NCBI GenBank assembly: GCA_945901025.1
Contig: CAMDJW010000011.1
Location: forward strand, 32,652 to 96,651
Direction: 5' to 3'
Length of the DNA: 64,000 nt
Source: Spirosoma fluviale
GTDB taxonomy: Bacteria > Bacteroidota > Bacteroidia > Cytophagales > Spirosomataceae
Below the pieces are notes generated by a model, which ran no database searches, was not told the origin of the DNA, and saw only the letters and a list, made by a program, of their open reading frames with translations. A program made the position numbers and the translations under genes. Below, in pieces: positions 46,908-57,200 of the stretch; position 1 is the first letter of the stretch, and the number at the start of each line of letters is the position of its first letter.

Positions 46908-47579
46908 TTAGATAGAATCGATAGGGAAAATTTTACCTCCCTCACATTGAAGAAACTGTCCAGGAACTTTACGCATGGTATTATAGTCATGGCTAGCCAT
47001 TAAAATGGTGGTTCCTTGTTTGTTTAATTGCTGAAACAACGACATGATTTCGATAGAGACTTCAGGATCTAAATGACCTGTAGGCTCATCTGCCAACAAT
47101 AAAACCGGGTTATTTAAAATAGCTCTAGCGATACAAATACGTTGTTGCTCCCCACCGGATAACTTATGAACTCGTTTATGCAAGGCACTTGACATTCCCA
47201 CTTGGCCCAAAACAGTCTCAATGCGAACTGCATTTTCAGCTTTATCATGATGCCCAGTGGCTTCTAAAACAAAGGATAAATTCATTTCCACATTGCGATC
47301 GGTTAGCAATTGGAAATCTTGAAATACAAACCCTAACTTTCTACGCAGAAATGGGATTTCATTTGATTTAATATTGTTTAATGGATAACCAGCGACAGAG
47401 GCCTGACCAGAGTCTATTGGTAATTCAGCAAATATCGATTTAAAAAATGTGCTTTTCCCGCTTCCCGACTTCCCTATCAAATAAACAAAATCCCCATGGT
47501 TTAATTCCAAGGAAACGTCTTGCAAAGTGGGTACTCCATCTTGCGAAACATGAACATTTTTAAAGGATAAAATGGACAT
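46908..47579 (-). CDS. ftsE: FtsE-like cell division ABC ATPase
   Basis: FtsE, with the membrane protein FtsX, controls septal peptidoglycan hydrolases. The 223-residue ATPase has Walker A GKSGSGKST at 36-44, signature SGGEQQR at 141-147 and Walker B LLADEP at 161-166; FFQDFQLL-like FVFQDFQLL is the Q loop. No ftsX is next to it in this window, so it could also serve another FtsX-like or lipoprotein-type permease. It follows the transaldolase gene by 9 bases and converges with porX. Confidence 0.85.
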   Translation of the reverse strand: MSILSFKNVHVSQDGVPTLQDVSLELNHGDFVYLIGKSGSGKSTFFKSIFAELPIDSGQASVAGYPLNNIKSNEIPFLRRKLGFVFQDFQLLTDRNVEMNLSFVLEATGHHDKAENAVRIETVLGQVGMSSALHKRVHKLSGGEQQRICIARAILNNPVLLLADEPTGHLDPEVSIEIMSLFQQLNKQGTTILMASHDYNTMRKVPGQFLQCEGGKIFPIDSI

Positions 47580-47588
47580 AAATGAAAT

Positions 47589-48248
47589 TTATTTGTTAGC
47601 CGATTTTGCATGATCAGCTAAAAAAGTAGCTAAACCGCTATCAGTCAATGGATGTTTCAATAAAGCTAAGATCGCTGAAAGAGGACCTGTCATTACATCT
47701 GAACCTGCTTCCGCACATTTAATAATGTGCATTGAATGGCGCACAGAAGCTGCTAAAATCTGAGTATCAAAATCGTAATTATCATAAATTAATCGAATTT
47801 GTTCAATCAATTCAATCCCGTCAAAAGAAATATCATCTAAACGGCCAACAAATGGAGATACATAGGTAGCGCCCGCCTTTGCCGCTAATAGCGCTTGGCC
47901 CGCAGAGAAAACTAAGGTACAATTGGTTTTAATTCCTCGCTCAGAAAAATATTTTAAAGCCTTTATTCCTTCTTTAATCATCGGAATCTTGACAACAATT
48001 TTATCATCTAAATCAGCTAACTCCTCACCCTCTCGGACCATACCCTCAAAGTCAGTAGCTATAACTTCAGCTGACACATCACCATCCACAATATCACAAA
48101 TAGCTTTATAGTGACGTAAAACATTGTCTTTTCCACTGATCCCTTCTTTAGCCATCAAGGATGGATTCGTTGTTACACCATCCAATACGCCAAGGTCCTG
48201 CGCCTCTCTAATATCATTTAAATTAGCTGTGTCAATAAAGAACTTCAT
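47589..48248 (-). CDS. Transaldolase / fructose-6-phosphate aldolase
   Basis: This 219-residue TIM barrel is a subfamily 3 transaldolase (FSA/TalC type). The Schiff-base Lys87 lies in VVKIPM, Asp6 in FIDTANL and the [11 protein letters not shown] motif at 26-36 are conserved. The distinction between transaldolase and fructose-6-phosphate aldolase activity cannot be made by eye. I chose the ATG at 48248; the frame is open further upstream but would read through the small RNA gene. It leads to ftsE. Confidence 0.9.
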   Translation of the reverse strand: MKFFIDTANLNDIREAQDLGVLDGVTTNPSLMAKEGISGKDNVLRHYKAICDIVDGDVSAEVIATDFEGMVREGEELADLDDKIVVKIPMIKEGIKALKYFSERGIKTNCTLVFSAGQALLAAKAGATYVSPFVGRLDDISFDGIELIEQIRLIYDNYDFDTQILAASVRHSMHIIKCAEAGSDVMTGPLSAILALLKHPLTDSGLATFLADHAKSANK

Positions 48249-48270
48249 ATAATTTGAGTTAAAATAGACA

Positions 48271-48358
48271 AAAAAAATGGCAAATTCACCGCTCAACCAA
48301 CCTACCCTTGCTTTGATCAAAATCTGGGGGATTCAGCGGGAGCTGGTAATTTGCCATT
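48271..48358 (-). ncRNA. ffs: Small structured RNA, candidate SRP (4.5S) RNA
   Basis: On the minus strand a hairpin RNA reads from about 48358 to a run of seven T at 48271. Outer arms AATGGCAAATT / AATTTGCCATT close over ACC/GGT and GCTC/GAGC. The inner part resembles SRP domain IV: CCCCAG, an 11-base apical piece, then AGCAAGG, against GGTCAG, 11 bases, AGCAGCC in E. coli. The apical loop is GATC- or TGAT-like instead of GGAA, which weakens the call. The RNA has its own promoter (see 48360-48390) and a poly-T end, so it is a separate transcription unit. It could be another kind of small RNA. Confidence 0.6.
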
Positions 48359-48359
48359 G

Positions 48360-48390
48360 CAAATATGGCATAAAACCTGCTTTTTTCAAA
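48360..48390 (-). promoter_or_regulatory. Promoter of the small RNA gene
   Basis: On the minus strand TTTG (plus 48387-48390) and CATATTTG (plus 48360-48367) are separated by 19 bases. This matches the Bacteroidota -33/-7 consensus TTTG-N19-TAnnTTTG with one mismatch, and transcription would begin about where the RNA stem begins. Confidence 0.55.
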
Positions 48391-48443
48391 ATAATAATGG
48401 ATAATTTGCATTCTCATTAATACCTTTATAAAAAGGATTTCAT

Positions 48444-49157
48444 ATGCGCTTAGCCAATTATATAATTTTAATCATCATTTCAACTATCCTGTATGTAGGA
48501 TGTTCCAGTTCAGCAGAATCATGGTACGAGGAAGCAAAAGCCAGAATGAAAAAAGGTGATTTAATTACGGCCAGAGAAGCCATTGAAAAAGCACTTGAAA
48601 AAAATCCTGGTTATTCGGAAGCTTATAATTTACGGGGAGTAATCAATTTTCAAGAAAAAAAAATAGAAGAAGCTATTCTTGATTATCAGAAATCGGTCGA
48701 CTTAAAACCATCCAATTACCTGGGCCAATTAAACTTAGCCGCCGCATTTATGGAAAAAAATGCATGGAATGATGCGGTAAATCCTATCGAAAAAGCGGTC
48801 AAAATTGCCCCAGATTCAAGTGCTGGATATTTACAAAGAGGAATTATTCGAGCTGCTTTACATCAAATCGACCTTTCAAAACAAGACTTTAAAACCTGCA
48901 TAGCATTAAACCCAAAGGAAATAAATGCTTTTTACAATCGAGGAAACCTCTATTTTCAAGAAGACAAATTAGATTCAGCCATATTAGATTTTGAACAAAC
49001 AATTTCGTTAAATTCGGAATATGGTAAGTCCTATTACGCTTTGGGGCTTAGCTATTACAAAAAAAACAACTTCGAAAAGTCTTGCTTAGCATTTAATCAA
49101 GCAAATAAATTAAAGTATCCTGGTGCAAAAGACGCACTAAATAACCTGTGTAAATAA
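48444..49157 (+). CDS. TPR lipoprotein
   Basis: The signal ends in a lipobox, YVGC, with Cys20 lipidated, so this 237-residue protein is anchored in a membrane facing the periplasm. About six TPR units follow (for example ITAREAIEKALEKNPGYSEAYNLRG and AILDFEQTISLNSEYGKSYYALG). Function is unknown; it probably acts as a scaffold. It lies just 8 bases before the TMEM220 gene and may form an operon with it and the following isomerase. Confidence 0.88.
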   Translation: MRLANYIILIIISTILYVGCSSSAESWYEEAKARMKKGDLITAREAIEKALEKNPGYSEAYNLRGVINFQEKKIEEAILDYQKSVDLKPSNYLGQLNLAAAFMEKNAWNDAVNPIEKAVKIAPDSSAGYLQRGIIRAALHQIDLSKQDFKTCIALNPKEINAFYNRGNLYFQEDKLDSAILDFEQTISLNSEYGKSYYALGLSYYKKNNFEKSCLAFNQANKLKYPGAKDALNNLCK

Positions 49158-49165
49158 TCATTAAA

Positions 49166-49522
49166 ATGGAAAAACTACAAAAATATCTAGGTGCAATCTT
49201 TGCAATCGTTTTTGCCCTATTCTCCTATTGGCAATTAAATGACCCAGATCCCATTTTGTGGGTACCCATCTACGCTGTAGCCACCTATGCATCCATTCAA
49301 GCTTTTCGTAATAAAACGAATCCAGAATTACTGATCGTATTATTTGTTTTATCGGCCACTGCCGGTTTACAAATATGGTCAGAAATGACTGCATGGGAAG
49401 GATTTTTAACGGATGGACTAAGCATGAAAACAATAAACCAGGAATTGGCTCGCGAGGCGGTAGGCCTATGGATTGCCACCAGTTCTTTCGCTATTTATTA
49501 TGTTTTAAACCTGAAAAAATAA
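49166..49522 (+). CDS. TMEM220 family membrane protein
   Basis: The 118-residue protein has three to four hydrophobic segments and the QLNDPDPILWVPIYA pattern of the TMEM220 family. The function of this family is unknown. It begins 8 bases after the TPR lipoprotein gene and ends 1 base before the next start, so it is part of an operon. Confidence 0.85.
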   Translation: MEKLQKYLGAIFAIVFALFSYWQLNDPDPILWVPIYAVATYASIQAFRNKTNPELLIVLFVLSATAGLQIWSEMTAWEGFLTDGLSMKTINQELAREAVGLWIATSSFAIYYVLNLKK

Positions 49523-49523
49523 G

Positions 49524-50444
49524 ATGTTAGACCTTGGCTTTGTTTCAGCTATTTTACCCAATAAAAGTTTAGATGAGGTATTAGCATTTGCCCAAAAAGA
49601 AAATTTTGCCTGTGTAGAAGTGATGTGCTGGCCGAGTGAAAATGCGGATACCAGAAGATATGCTGGCGTTTCACATATATCTGTGGATGCGCTAAGTCAT
49701 GATGAATTAATAGCTCTTAAAGGAAAATTAGCCAAGCAACCCGTTAAAATTTCTGCTTTAGGGTATTATCCCAACCCGATGGACCCTAATGAAAAACAGG
49801 CTTCATTCTACAGAAATCATATAAAAAAAGTCATCAAAGCGGCATCCGTTCTAGGCATCGGAAATGTCAATACTTTTATTGGGCGAGATTTTACTAAAAA
49901 CATCGAATACAATATTTCAAAATTTAAAGAAGTTTGGCCTGAAATTATTGACCTTGCCGACAGTCTTCAGATAAAAATTGGCATAGAAAATTGCCCCATG
50001 TTTTTTTCTGATGACGAATGGCCGGGCGGAAAAAACTTGGCTATCACACCTAAAATATGGGACCAATTGTTTAGCATCATTCCGTCTAACAATTTTGGGT
50101 TAAATTATGACCCATCCCACATGGTCTGGCAAATGATGGATTATCTATATCCTATTTATGCCTACAAGGAAAAACTACATCATATTCACTTGAAGGATGT
50201 TAAAGTATATCACGACAAACTGAACCAAGTAGGAATTTTAGCCAATCCTTTAGAATATCATTCTCCTAAAATCCCTGGATTAGGAGATATTAATTGGGGT
50301 TCATTTATCAGCGCCTTAAATGATGTGAGGTATCGAGGACCTATCGTTATAGAAGTAGAAGATAAGGCGTATGAAGGATCAGATGAAGATATCATAAAGG
50401 CAATTAGGTCAGCTAGGAATCATTTAAACCAATTTTTGCCCTAA
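49524..50444 (+). CDS. Sugar phosphate isomerase/epimerase-like TIM-barrel protein
   Basis: This 306-residue protein belongs to the xylose-isomerase-like TIM-barrel superfamily (endonuclease IV fold). Metal ligands typical of the group are visible: Glu in IGIENCP, Asp/His in NYDPSHMVWQ, His in HHIHLKD and Glu in PIVIEVEDK. The substrate is unknown. No signal peptide is present, so it acts in the cytoplasm. It closes the three-gene unit from 48444 and ends at a strong terminator. Confidence 0.85.
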   Translation: MLDLGFVSAILPNKSLDEVLAFAQKENFACVEVMCWPSENADTRRYAGVSHISVDALSHDELIALKGKLAKQPVKISALGYYPNPMDPNEKQASFYRNHIKKVIKAASVLGIGNVNTFIGRDFTKNIEYNISKFKEVWPEIIDLADSLQIKIGIENCPMFFSDDEWPGGKNLAITPKIWDQLFSIIPSNNFGLNYDPSHMVWQMMDYLYPIYAYKEKLHHIHLKDVKVYHDKLNQVGILANPLEYHSPKIPGLGDINWGSFISALNDVRYRGPIVIEVEDKAYEGSDEDIIKAIRSARNHLNQFLP

Positions 50445-50446
50445 AA

Positions 50447-50483
50447 AAAATACTCAAAAAACGCTTTGTTTTTTGAGTATTTT
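50447..50483. terminator. Rho-independent terminator
   Basis: AAAATACTCAAAAAAC (50447-50462) pairs over 16 bases with GTTTTTTGAGTATTTT (50468-50483) around a five-base GCTTT loop. It follows the isomerase gene and also serves the convergent gene ending at 50512. Confidence 0.85.
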
Positions 50484-50511
50484 AACGAATTTTATTGAAC
50501 GGTATTGAGCT

Positions 50512-51249
50512 TTATTTCTTAGCTGGTTTAGCAAATAAAGAAGCATCTAACACTGGATTCAAATCGATCGATGAAGTTTCAACGACCATATTTCCTCCAC
50601 CCATTGGGCTTGGTGTTTCAACCGTAAAAGGAAAAAACAATCCGTCAATAGATTTGTAGTTTGAGTACATTACTTCCGCTTCCACTTGCTGGCCCTGAAC
50701 ATTCATTTTATTTATTGCCTTCACAATAAAGCCTGTAGATGCTGATACAAATACTTGTGATTCATCCCCAGATTTTTTCGTAATTTTTAATAAATAAACT
50801 TCAGCTCCATCTAATTTTTCTTTGCTGACCAATTCTATTTTAGCTCCCTCATTTTTGGCAATCAATAAGGATGAACCTATGTTCTTTTGAGAAATACCAG
50901 CTTTAACCTGCTCACGAGGCAAATCTTCAGGCTCTCCCGTGCCACCTATCATAGCAGGGCGATTCATCCATCCACCTTCGCCATCAATAACGGTAATGAT
51001 TTTATTTCCCATTACTTCAACCTCAGTTCTAAATGATTTACCTACGACAATGGATGACTTACTTTCAATGTCCATTCCCTGAACATTAAACTTACTTTTC
51101 ATCACCATAGATTTAACAGAAGCCCATTTTTCAGGACTGCCCATGGCTGCTTGATGCTTCGCGATAATTTCATCTGTAGTTTGTGCAATAATGCCTGTAC
51201 TAGTCAAAAATAAAATCGCTAATGCGATACTTCCTTTGATTAATTTCAT
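50512..51249 (-). CDS. LolA-like outer membrane lipoprotein-sorting family protein, exported
   Basis: This 245-residue protein has a signal peptide (about 1-22, ending IIAQ) and resembles the LolA/LolB-type family of single-domain beta-half-barrels, with repeated long strands such as SKSSIVVGKSFRTEVEV and GLFFPFTVET. It is not a clear LolA, and the function is unknown; the fold suggests binding of lipids or hydrophobic molecules in the periplasm. It stands alone. Confidence 0.8.
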   Translation of the reverse strand: MKLIKGSIALAILFLTSTGIIAQTTDEIIAKHQAAMGSPEKWASVKSMVMKSKFNVQGMDIESKSSIVVGKSFRTEVEVMGNKIITVIDGEGGWMNRPAMIGGTGEPEDLPREQVKAGISQKNIGSSLLIAKNEGAKIELVSKEKLDGAEVYLLKITKKSGDESQVFVSASTGFIVKAINKMNVQGQQVEAEVMYSNYKSIDGLFFPFTVETPSPMGGGNMVVETSSIDLNPVLDASLFAKPAKK

Positions 51250-51341
51250 GATTTAAATTTTAAGGGGTTTGAGTTTCTAAAGGTAATTTTTTTTATTTTA
51301 ATTTTATTTCCGTTCATCTTCAAAGTTTACCGATTAAACAA

Positions 51342-52559
51342 TTATCCCGCTTTAGAGCTAGGAACAGACCGCATCACCACAAACCAACCCACCACCACAA
51401 GAACTCCTGCCATAAAAAATGCAGCTCCTGGAAAATAAATACTTGCACTCGTTGACGTAAAATGTGCAAACAAATTGGATGCCAATAAAGGTCCGAGAAT
51501 GGTTGTAACGGATTGAAGACTTGTTAAGCCCCCTTGCAACTCACCCTGCTCATCGGGGCCAACTTGCTGTGTGATCAAACTTTGTAAGGCTGGACCTGCG
51601 ATCCCACCCAACCCAAATGGCACCATAAACACATACATCATCCACGTTTCAGAGGCATAGGAAAAAAGAAAAAATCCGATGGCATATAAAATCAAGCCAT
51701 AAGAAATAGCTTTAATTTCACCTATTTTGGGAATAATTAAGCGATTCAGTCCACCTTGAACGATGGCCACAATTAAACCGACAAACGCTAAAGAATAGCC
51801 GACTTCCTTGGGAGTCCAACCAAAAACTTTCATCGTAAAATACGACCAGGTACTTGGATGTGCTTGGCCTGCCAACTGCAGACAAAAGAATCCACCGACT
51901 AAACCGGCGATTAATGGATATTTTGATATGTTTTTTAAGGAACCCAATGGATTAGCACGTCGCCAATCAAAAGGTCTTCTATTAGCCTTAGACAAAGATT
52001 CTGGCAACACAAAATAGCCATATAAACCATTCAATAAAGTTAATACGGCAGATGCGTAAAAAGGAACTCGGACCCCATAACTTCCTAAAAATCCTCCGAC
52101 AGCTGGACCTATAATAAATCCTATTCCAAAAGCAGCACCCACCATTCCAAAATTCTTAGCACGATCCTCCGCTTTTGAAATATCTGCTATGTATGCCTGA
52201 GCCGTAGTAAAACTGGCTCCAGTGATACCTGCCAGTAACCGGCCGATGAATAACCACGTGATATTAGGCGCATTGGCCAAAACTAAATAGTCAATAGAAA
52301 AGCCAAAAAGCGACGCTAAAATAATGGGACGGCGTCCAAACTGATCCGACAATCCACCCAAAACAGGAGAGAAAAAAAACTGCATAATGGCATAGGAAGC
52401 CATTAACCAACCAGAATATTGAGATGCCGTACTTAAATCACCCCCAGTAAATCCACGAATTAACGTAGGCAAAATGGGTATAATTAAGCCGATGCCCAAC
52501 ACATCGATCACTAATGTAATAAATATAAAACCTATCGCGGGATTGCGCTTAGAAGCCAT
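51342..52559 (-). CDS. MFS transporter of the Tet/TCR efflux group
   Basis: This 405-residue, 12-helix major facilitator has the motif-A loop GGLSDQFGRRP between helices 2 and 3 and the antiporter motif-C region in GFIIGPAVGGFLG, the pattern of TetA-like drug-proton antiporters. That does not show tetracycline resistance; many chromosomal relatives are uncharacterised. It starts 21 bases after the upstream isomerase gene (minus strand) and may share a transcript with it. Confidence 0.88.
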   Translation of the reverse strand: MASKRNPAIGFIFITLVIDVLGIGLIIPILPTLIRGFTGGDLSTASQYSGWLMASYAIMQFFFSPVLGGLSDQFGRRPIILASLFGFSIDYLVLANAPNITWLFIGRLLAGITGASFTTAQAYIADISKAEDRAKNFGMVGAAFGIGFIIGPAVGGFLGSYGVRVPFYASAVLTLLNGLYGYFVLPESLSKANRRPFDWRRANPLGSLKNISKYPLIAGLVGGFFCLQLAGQAHPSTWSYFTMKVFGWTPKEVGYSLAFVGLIVAIVQGGLNRLIIPKIGEIKAISYGLILYAIGFFLFSYASETWMMYVFMVPFGLGGIAGPALQSLITQQVGPDEQGELQGGLTSLQSVTTILGPLLASNLFAHFTSTSASIYFPGAAFFMAGVLVVVGWFVVMRSVPSSKAG

Positions 52560-52580
52560 CTATTCTAATTTAAGAATTTA

Positions 52581-53477
52581 CTAAAATTGATAGCCAATTT
52601 TATCACTCAAATAACTCCTACTGATTTCACCACATTGCAAAGGTGTTCTAGCTTTATCTGGAACTGAATCCAATTCCACAATGGCCCAACCTTTGAATTT
52701 AATCTTATCTATGTTTTTGAAAACTGCCACTAAATCTACCTTGCCTTGGCCTAATTCCACAAACTTGTAAGACTTGGGATTTGACTCTTGGCCTCTCACT
52801 GGAGCCTCCACATCTTTAATATGAAAAGCATGAATCACATCTTTATACTTCAGAACTGCCTCCGCGGGATTACCTCCTCCTTGGAAATAATGAGCCACAT
52901 CTAAAAGCAATTTGGCATAAGCCGGGTTCATGTTTTTCACTAACGTTTCTACCTCCTCCGGCGTCTCCCCAAACTGATTCATGTGATTATGATACGTAGT
53001 CTGAACGCCAATTTCTTTCGTGCGCTTGCCAATTTCATTCATGACTTGGGCTAAACGAACTAATTCAGCCTCTGTAGGCAAAACTCCTTTTTTCCGTAGG
53101 CTATTGGTCAATTGGATCGATGTCCCACCTAAAGCCTTCACAAATTTCGCATGGTTAACATGCTGTTCGATCGTCGCCATTTCCTTCGCCAGGTCGATTT
53201 CAACATTTCCACTAGAAAACATCACCAATTTCAATTTGGCGGCATCCAATTTAGCCTTCAAAACAGAAGGATCATCTTTGTACACGGGAAATGAGTTGGC
53301 CCTTAATTGAATTCCCTTAAACCCTAAAGAGGCAATATCCGTGACGGCCTGTTCGTCGTTTCCAGACCAAGTGATCGCTGAATAACCCATTTGATAGGAT
53401 TTATTGGCAGAAAAAGGGATTAAAGTTGAGAAGGCCAACAAAGAAGATTGTTGAATAAAAGATCGTCGAGTAGTCAT
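52581..53477 (-). CDS. Exported sugar phosphate isomerase/epimerase-like TIM-barrel protein
   Basis: This 298-residue protein starts with TTRRSFIQQSSLLAFSTLIPFSA, a twin-arginine-type signal, so it is probably exported folded. The rest is a xylose-isomerase-like TIM barrel with metal-ligand motifs TYHNHM, LLDVAHYFQGG, HAFHIKD and AIVELDS. Such Tat-exported TIM barrels are frequent in Bacteroidota and may act on sugars outside the cytoplasm. Its substrate is unknown. A cytoplasmic relative lies at 49524. Confidence 0.86.
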   Translation of the reverse strand: MTTRRSFIQQSSLLAFSTLIPFSANKSYQMGYSAITWSGNDEQAVTDIASLGFKGIQLRANSFPVYKDDPSVLKAKLDAAKLKLVMFSSGNVEIDLAKEMATIEQHVNHAKFVKALGGTSIQLTNSLRKKGVLPTEAELVRLAQVMNEIGKRTKEIGVQTTYHNHMNQFGETPEEVETLVKNMNPAYAKLLLDVAHYFQGGGNPAEAVLKYKDVIHAFHIKDVEAPVRGQESNPKSYKFVELGQGKVDLVAVFKNIDKIKFKGWAIVELDSVPDKARTPLQCGEISRSYLSDKIGYQF

Positions 53478-53511
53478 TAAAATAGGTTTTATGTATAAAA
53501 GGCAAAGCTAT

Positions 53512-54258
53512 TTACTTTGCTGCTAATTTCAAAAAGTCCGCTAATTCAGACAAATTATCAGTTCCAATATAATCAACTCCCAAATCCCACAAAGCTTGAT
53601 AAGCCATTAAGGTATTTGGAGTTCCCCACAGGCGCAATTTTCTACCCGCACCATGAACATTTTCCACATACACTTTAAGTTTCTCTTTCATCGCCGCTGG
53701 CATAGGAGATTGCCCACTCCACATTCCAAATTTATAGACAGACTCGCTTTCCAAAACAACATAATTCTTAAGTCCAGCGGGATAGGTTTCATTTGACCGA
53801 CCATCAAACGTGATCCAAGTCGGAAAATTAACGTAATCCTTGATCTGTGGACGATTGCCAGAAATAACAATGCGCAAGCCTGATTTTATCAACAAATCTT
53901 TGTGAGGGGTTAAGAATTTAATTAACAAGGGTAAAGTTGAGTCAGCATTCGTTTTAAAATCAATCAAAAATTGATGAAAATTACCTTGCTTCTTTGCTTT
54001 TAAAACAGCCACAATGGGGTCAATATAAAGTGATTTCAAAGTCCGATCCGCTTTTACATCCGCTAAATTATGGCTAACCAAAAGCTCACCATTGATTGCA
54101 TAAACATCTGCCTCAATGGATCCAAAGCCTAATTTATAAGCTTCAAAAAATGGCTTAGCATGTTCATAATCATTATGAGCATGGGCTTTTTTAAGATTTT
54201 CTTGAGCTAATGCCGACAAAGAAATCAAGCAAAAGGCAATGGCAATAAAATTTTTCAT
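53512..54258 (-). CDS. Glycerophosphodiester phosphodiesterase-like protein, exported
   Basis: The 248-residue protein has a signal peptide (about 1-18, ending ALAQ) and a PLC-like TIM-barrel of the GDPD type: His28-Asn29 in HAHNDYEH, Glu49 and Asp51 in SIEADVY and His63 in VSHNL, the positions of the GDPD active site. It probably hydrolyses phosphodiesters of lipid or polyol type in the periplasm. It is the gene after pyruvate carboxylase on the minus strand, only 3 bases away, and may be transcribed with it. Confidence 0.85.
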   Translation of the reverse strand: MKNFIAIAFCLISLSALAQENLKKAHAHNDYEHAKPFFEAYKLGFGSIEADVYAINGELLVSHNLADVKADRTLKSLYIDPIVAVLKAKKQGNFHQFLIDFKTNADSTLPLLIKFLTPHKDLLIKSGLRIVISGNRPQIKDYVNFPTWITFDGRSNETYPAGLKNYVVLESESVYKFGMWSGQSPMPAAMKEKLKVYVENVHGAGRKLRLWGTPNTLMAYQALWDLGVDYIGTDNLSELADFLKLAAK

Positions 54259-54261
54259 CGT

Positions 54262-57200
54262 TTATCCCTTTAAAAAATCACCCGATGTGATCCGTTTCAA
54301 TGAACCTACTGGACGGTTGTATAAATAAGCAAAAGAATTGATTAATTTCCCTTTCAAATGTACATCTACCTTTTCTCTAACAAATAAACTAGCAGTTAAA
54401 TCTTCTGAATCAAATTCTTCATATTCATCTAACACATTCAGCAATTTGATCGTTTTGGATAACAAATACAGTTCTCCAACTACTTGGTCTGCAGCATTCT
54501 CTGAAGCTACAATTCCTGGATATTCTGCTACCTGAAACATTTGTCCTTGGAATGTTGCCATTCCTACATAATCTGAATTTCTAGCGATCAATCGATGAAG
54601 GTCATTGCCACAATCCCTTCTTAAGGTTCCATAGACAAATAAATATTCTTCCACATCCGGCTCGGGTAATTTTGCCTTCTCTAAAGTTAAAACTAAATCA
54701 TCCTGCTCAACGACCGTACCCTCATTTAAAACTACATTGCCAATCAATCCTTCAAAAGGCGCCGAAACGATAGACTCCATTTTCATAGCCTCTATAATAT
54801 ACAAAGGAGCATTTTTCTTTACCTCATCTCCTGACTTAACTAATATACGACTCAATCGGCCTTGTAATGGTGCACCGATATCGCCCTTCTCCTTCGCCTT
54901 GATATGTTGGGCTTTCTCAATCTTAATATTTCGATCTAAAATCTTAATTCGCCTGGCTTGACCATTCAAATCAAAAGTCACATTACGTAAGCCCGACTCA
55001 TCTGGATCCGACATATACAGGAACTTGACAATAATCGTTTTCCCCGGCTCTATCGTAATCATGATTTCCTCATCCTGCTTTAAACCATAGAAAAAAGCTG
55101 GCGTTGGCAATGCCGACAACTCGCCATATAGTGCATGGTTCTTGTAATAGTCTTCAAAAACCTTTGGATACATTTTATAAGATAGATAGTCAAAGAATCC
55201 ATCCTCAATGTCTGGGAATTTAGCCTGAAATTCTTTGAAATCTTGATCAAAATCTATAGGCGCTAAATGGTCATTTGGACGGCCTTCCAAGGCTACTTCA
55301 CCTTTTAAAATGATCTCTTGCAATTGCTTTGGAAACCCTTGATAGGGTTGGCCTAATCCTCCTTTGAAAAAATCCTTCACCGATTCTGGGAAGGACAATG
55401 TGCTTCCCTTCGCATAAACATCCTCTGCGGTTAGTGAGTTAGCCGTCATAAAAATGGCCATATCTCCAACGACCTTTGATGAAGGAGTTACCTTAACTAG
55501 ATCGCCAAAAAGCTTATTTGCCTCTGAGTAATTATCTTTTAACAATTCGAATTTATCGCCCACACCCAAGGCTATTGCCTGTCCCCGTAAATTCGTATAC
55601 TGACCACCCGGAATTTCATTCGTATAAACCTCAGCCGTACCTGCCTTTAATTCAGATTCAAACGGAGCATACATCGCTCGCACGGCCTCCCAATAATTGG
55701 AATACTCATTTAATAAATCTAAATCCAAATGGCTTTCATTCTTTTGACCTTGTAACATCGCTACAAGAGAATTTAAATTAGGCTGAGAAGTCAGACCTGA
55801 CATCGCACCTAAAGCCCCGTCGACAATATCAACCCCCGCCTCAATCGCCTTCAAATAGGTAGCTGACTGAACTGAGGCCGTATCATGTGTATGTAAATGG
55901 ATCGGTATATCGACCGTCTTTTTTAATTCAGTCACTAAAGTAGCCGCCTGAAATGGCCTTAACAGACCAGCCATATCTTTAATGGCTAGCATGTGTGCGC
56001 CGGCGTCTTCCAACTGGCGTGCCATGTCTAAGTAATATTGCAAATTGTATTTCGGATTCGTATATAAATCACCCGTATAGCAAATAGCAGCTTCCGCGAT
56101 TCCAGGAGTTCTTTCCCTAACCGCCTTGATGGAAACTTTCATCGCCTCTATCCAATTCAATGAATCAAATATGCGGAAGACGTCAACTCCAGCTTCCGAA
56201 GATTTCTCAACAAACTTCTCAATTAAATTATCTGGGTAAGCGGAGTAACCCACCGCGTTAGATCCCCTAAATAACATTTGGAGTAACATGTTAGGCATGG
56301 CCTCCCTAAATTCTTGTAAACGCTTCCAAGGAGATTCCTGTAAAAAACGCATGGCCACATCAAATGTCGCACCTCCCCAAACCTCCATCGAAAACAAAGA
56401 AGGAAACGACTTCGCAAAACCATTCGCCACCGCTAGCATATCCTGTGTTCTTACTCGGGTCGCTAATAAAGACTGATGCCCGTCTCTAAACGTCGTATCG
56501 GTAAAATAAACTTGCTTTGAATCTCGAATATGTTTGGCAAATTTCTCTGGACCTAATTGATCTAACAACTGCTTATTGCCTGTTGGAAATTCCTTCGCCG
56601 GATCCACAAATGGAATCGTGGCTAGTCTAAATGGAGCCGTGGGCTTAACTTTTACATCTGGGTTCCCATTCACAATCACCTCTCCTAAATAACGAAGAGC
56701 CTTCGTAGAACGATCCCGAGTAGGTTTAAATTTAAATAATTCAGGATGCGTATCAATAAATTGGACCGTACACTGACCATCTTGAAAAATTGGATGGGTG
56801 ATCACATTGCGTAAAAATGGAATATTTGTTTTTACACCTCGAATCCTAAATTCAGTTAAAGCTCTATTTAAGCGCTCAGAAGCACCTCTTAACGTTCTGC
56901 CTTTGGCACTTACTTTCACCAACATCGAATCGAAATAAGGTGAAATTTTCACCCCAGGGTACGAGGATCCTTCATCTAATCTGATTCCAAAACCAGCGGC
57001 ATTTCGATAGGCTATAATGGTACCAAAGTCGGGCTTAAAGCCATTCGAAGGATCTTCTGTGGTAATCCGACATTGGATCGCAAAACCCCGTAAAGGAATA
57101 TCGGCTTGACTTAAAATGTAAATCCCAGAATCAGATAACTTATAATTTTGAGCAATTAAAATCTGAGTACGAACAATATCGATTCCAGTTACCTCTTCGG

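Noticed and set aside
48276..48360. Possible tRNA-like or riboswitch structure upstream of the TPR lipoprotein gene on the plus strand
   Set aside because: The promoter and the T-run lie on the minus strand, no anticodon arm or T-loop (TTCGA-type) is present, and no known riboswitch core fits.
51342..52559. Acquired tetracycline resistance gene
   Set aside because: The protein only shows the general TetA-like MFS pattern; it has no mobile element or TetR regulator beside it.
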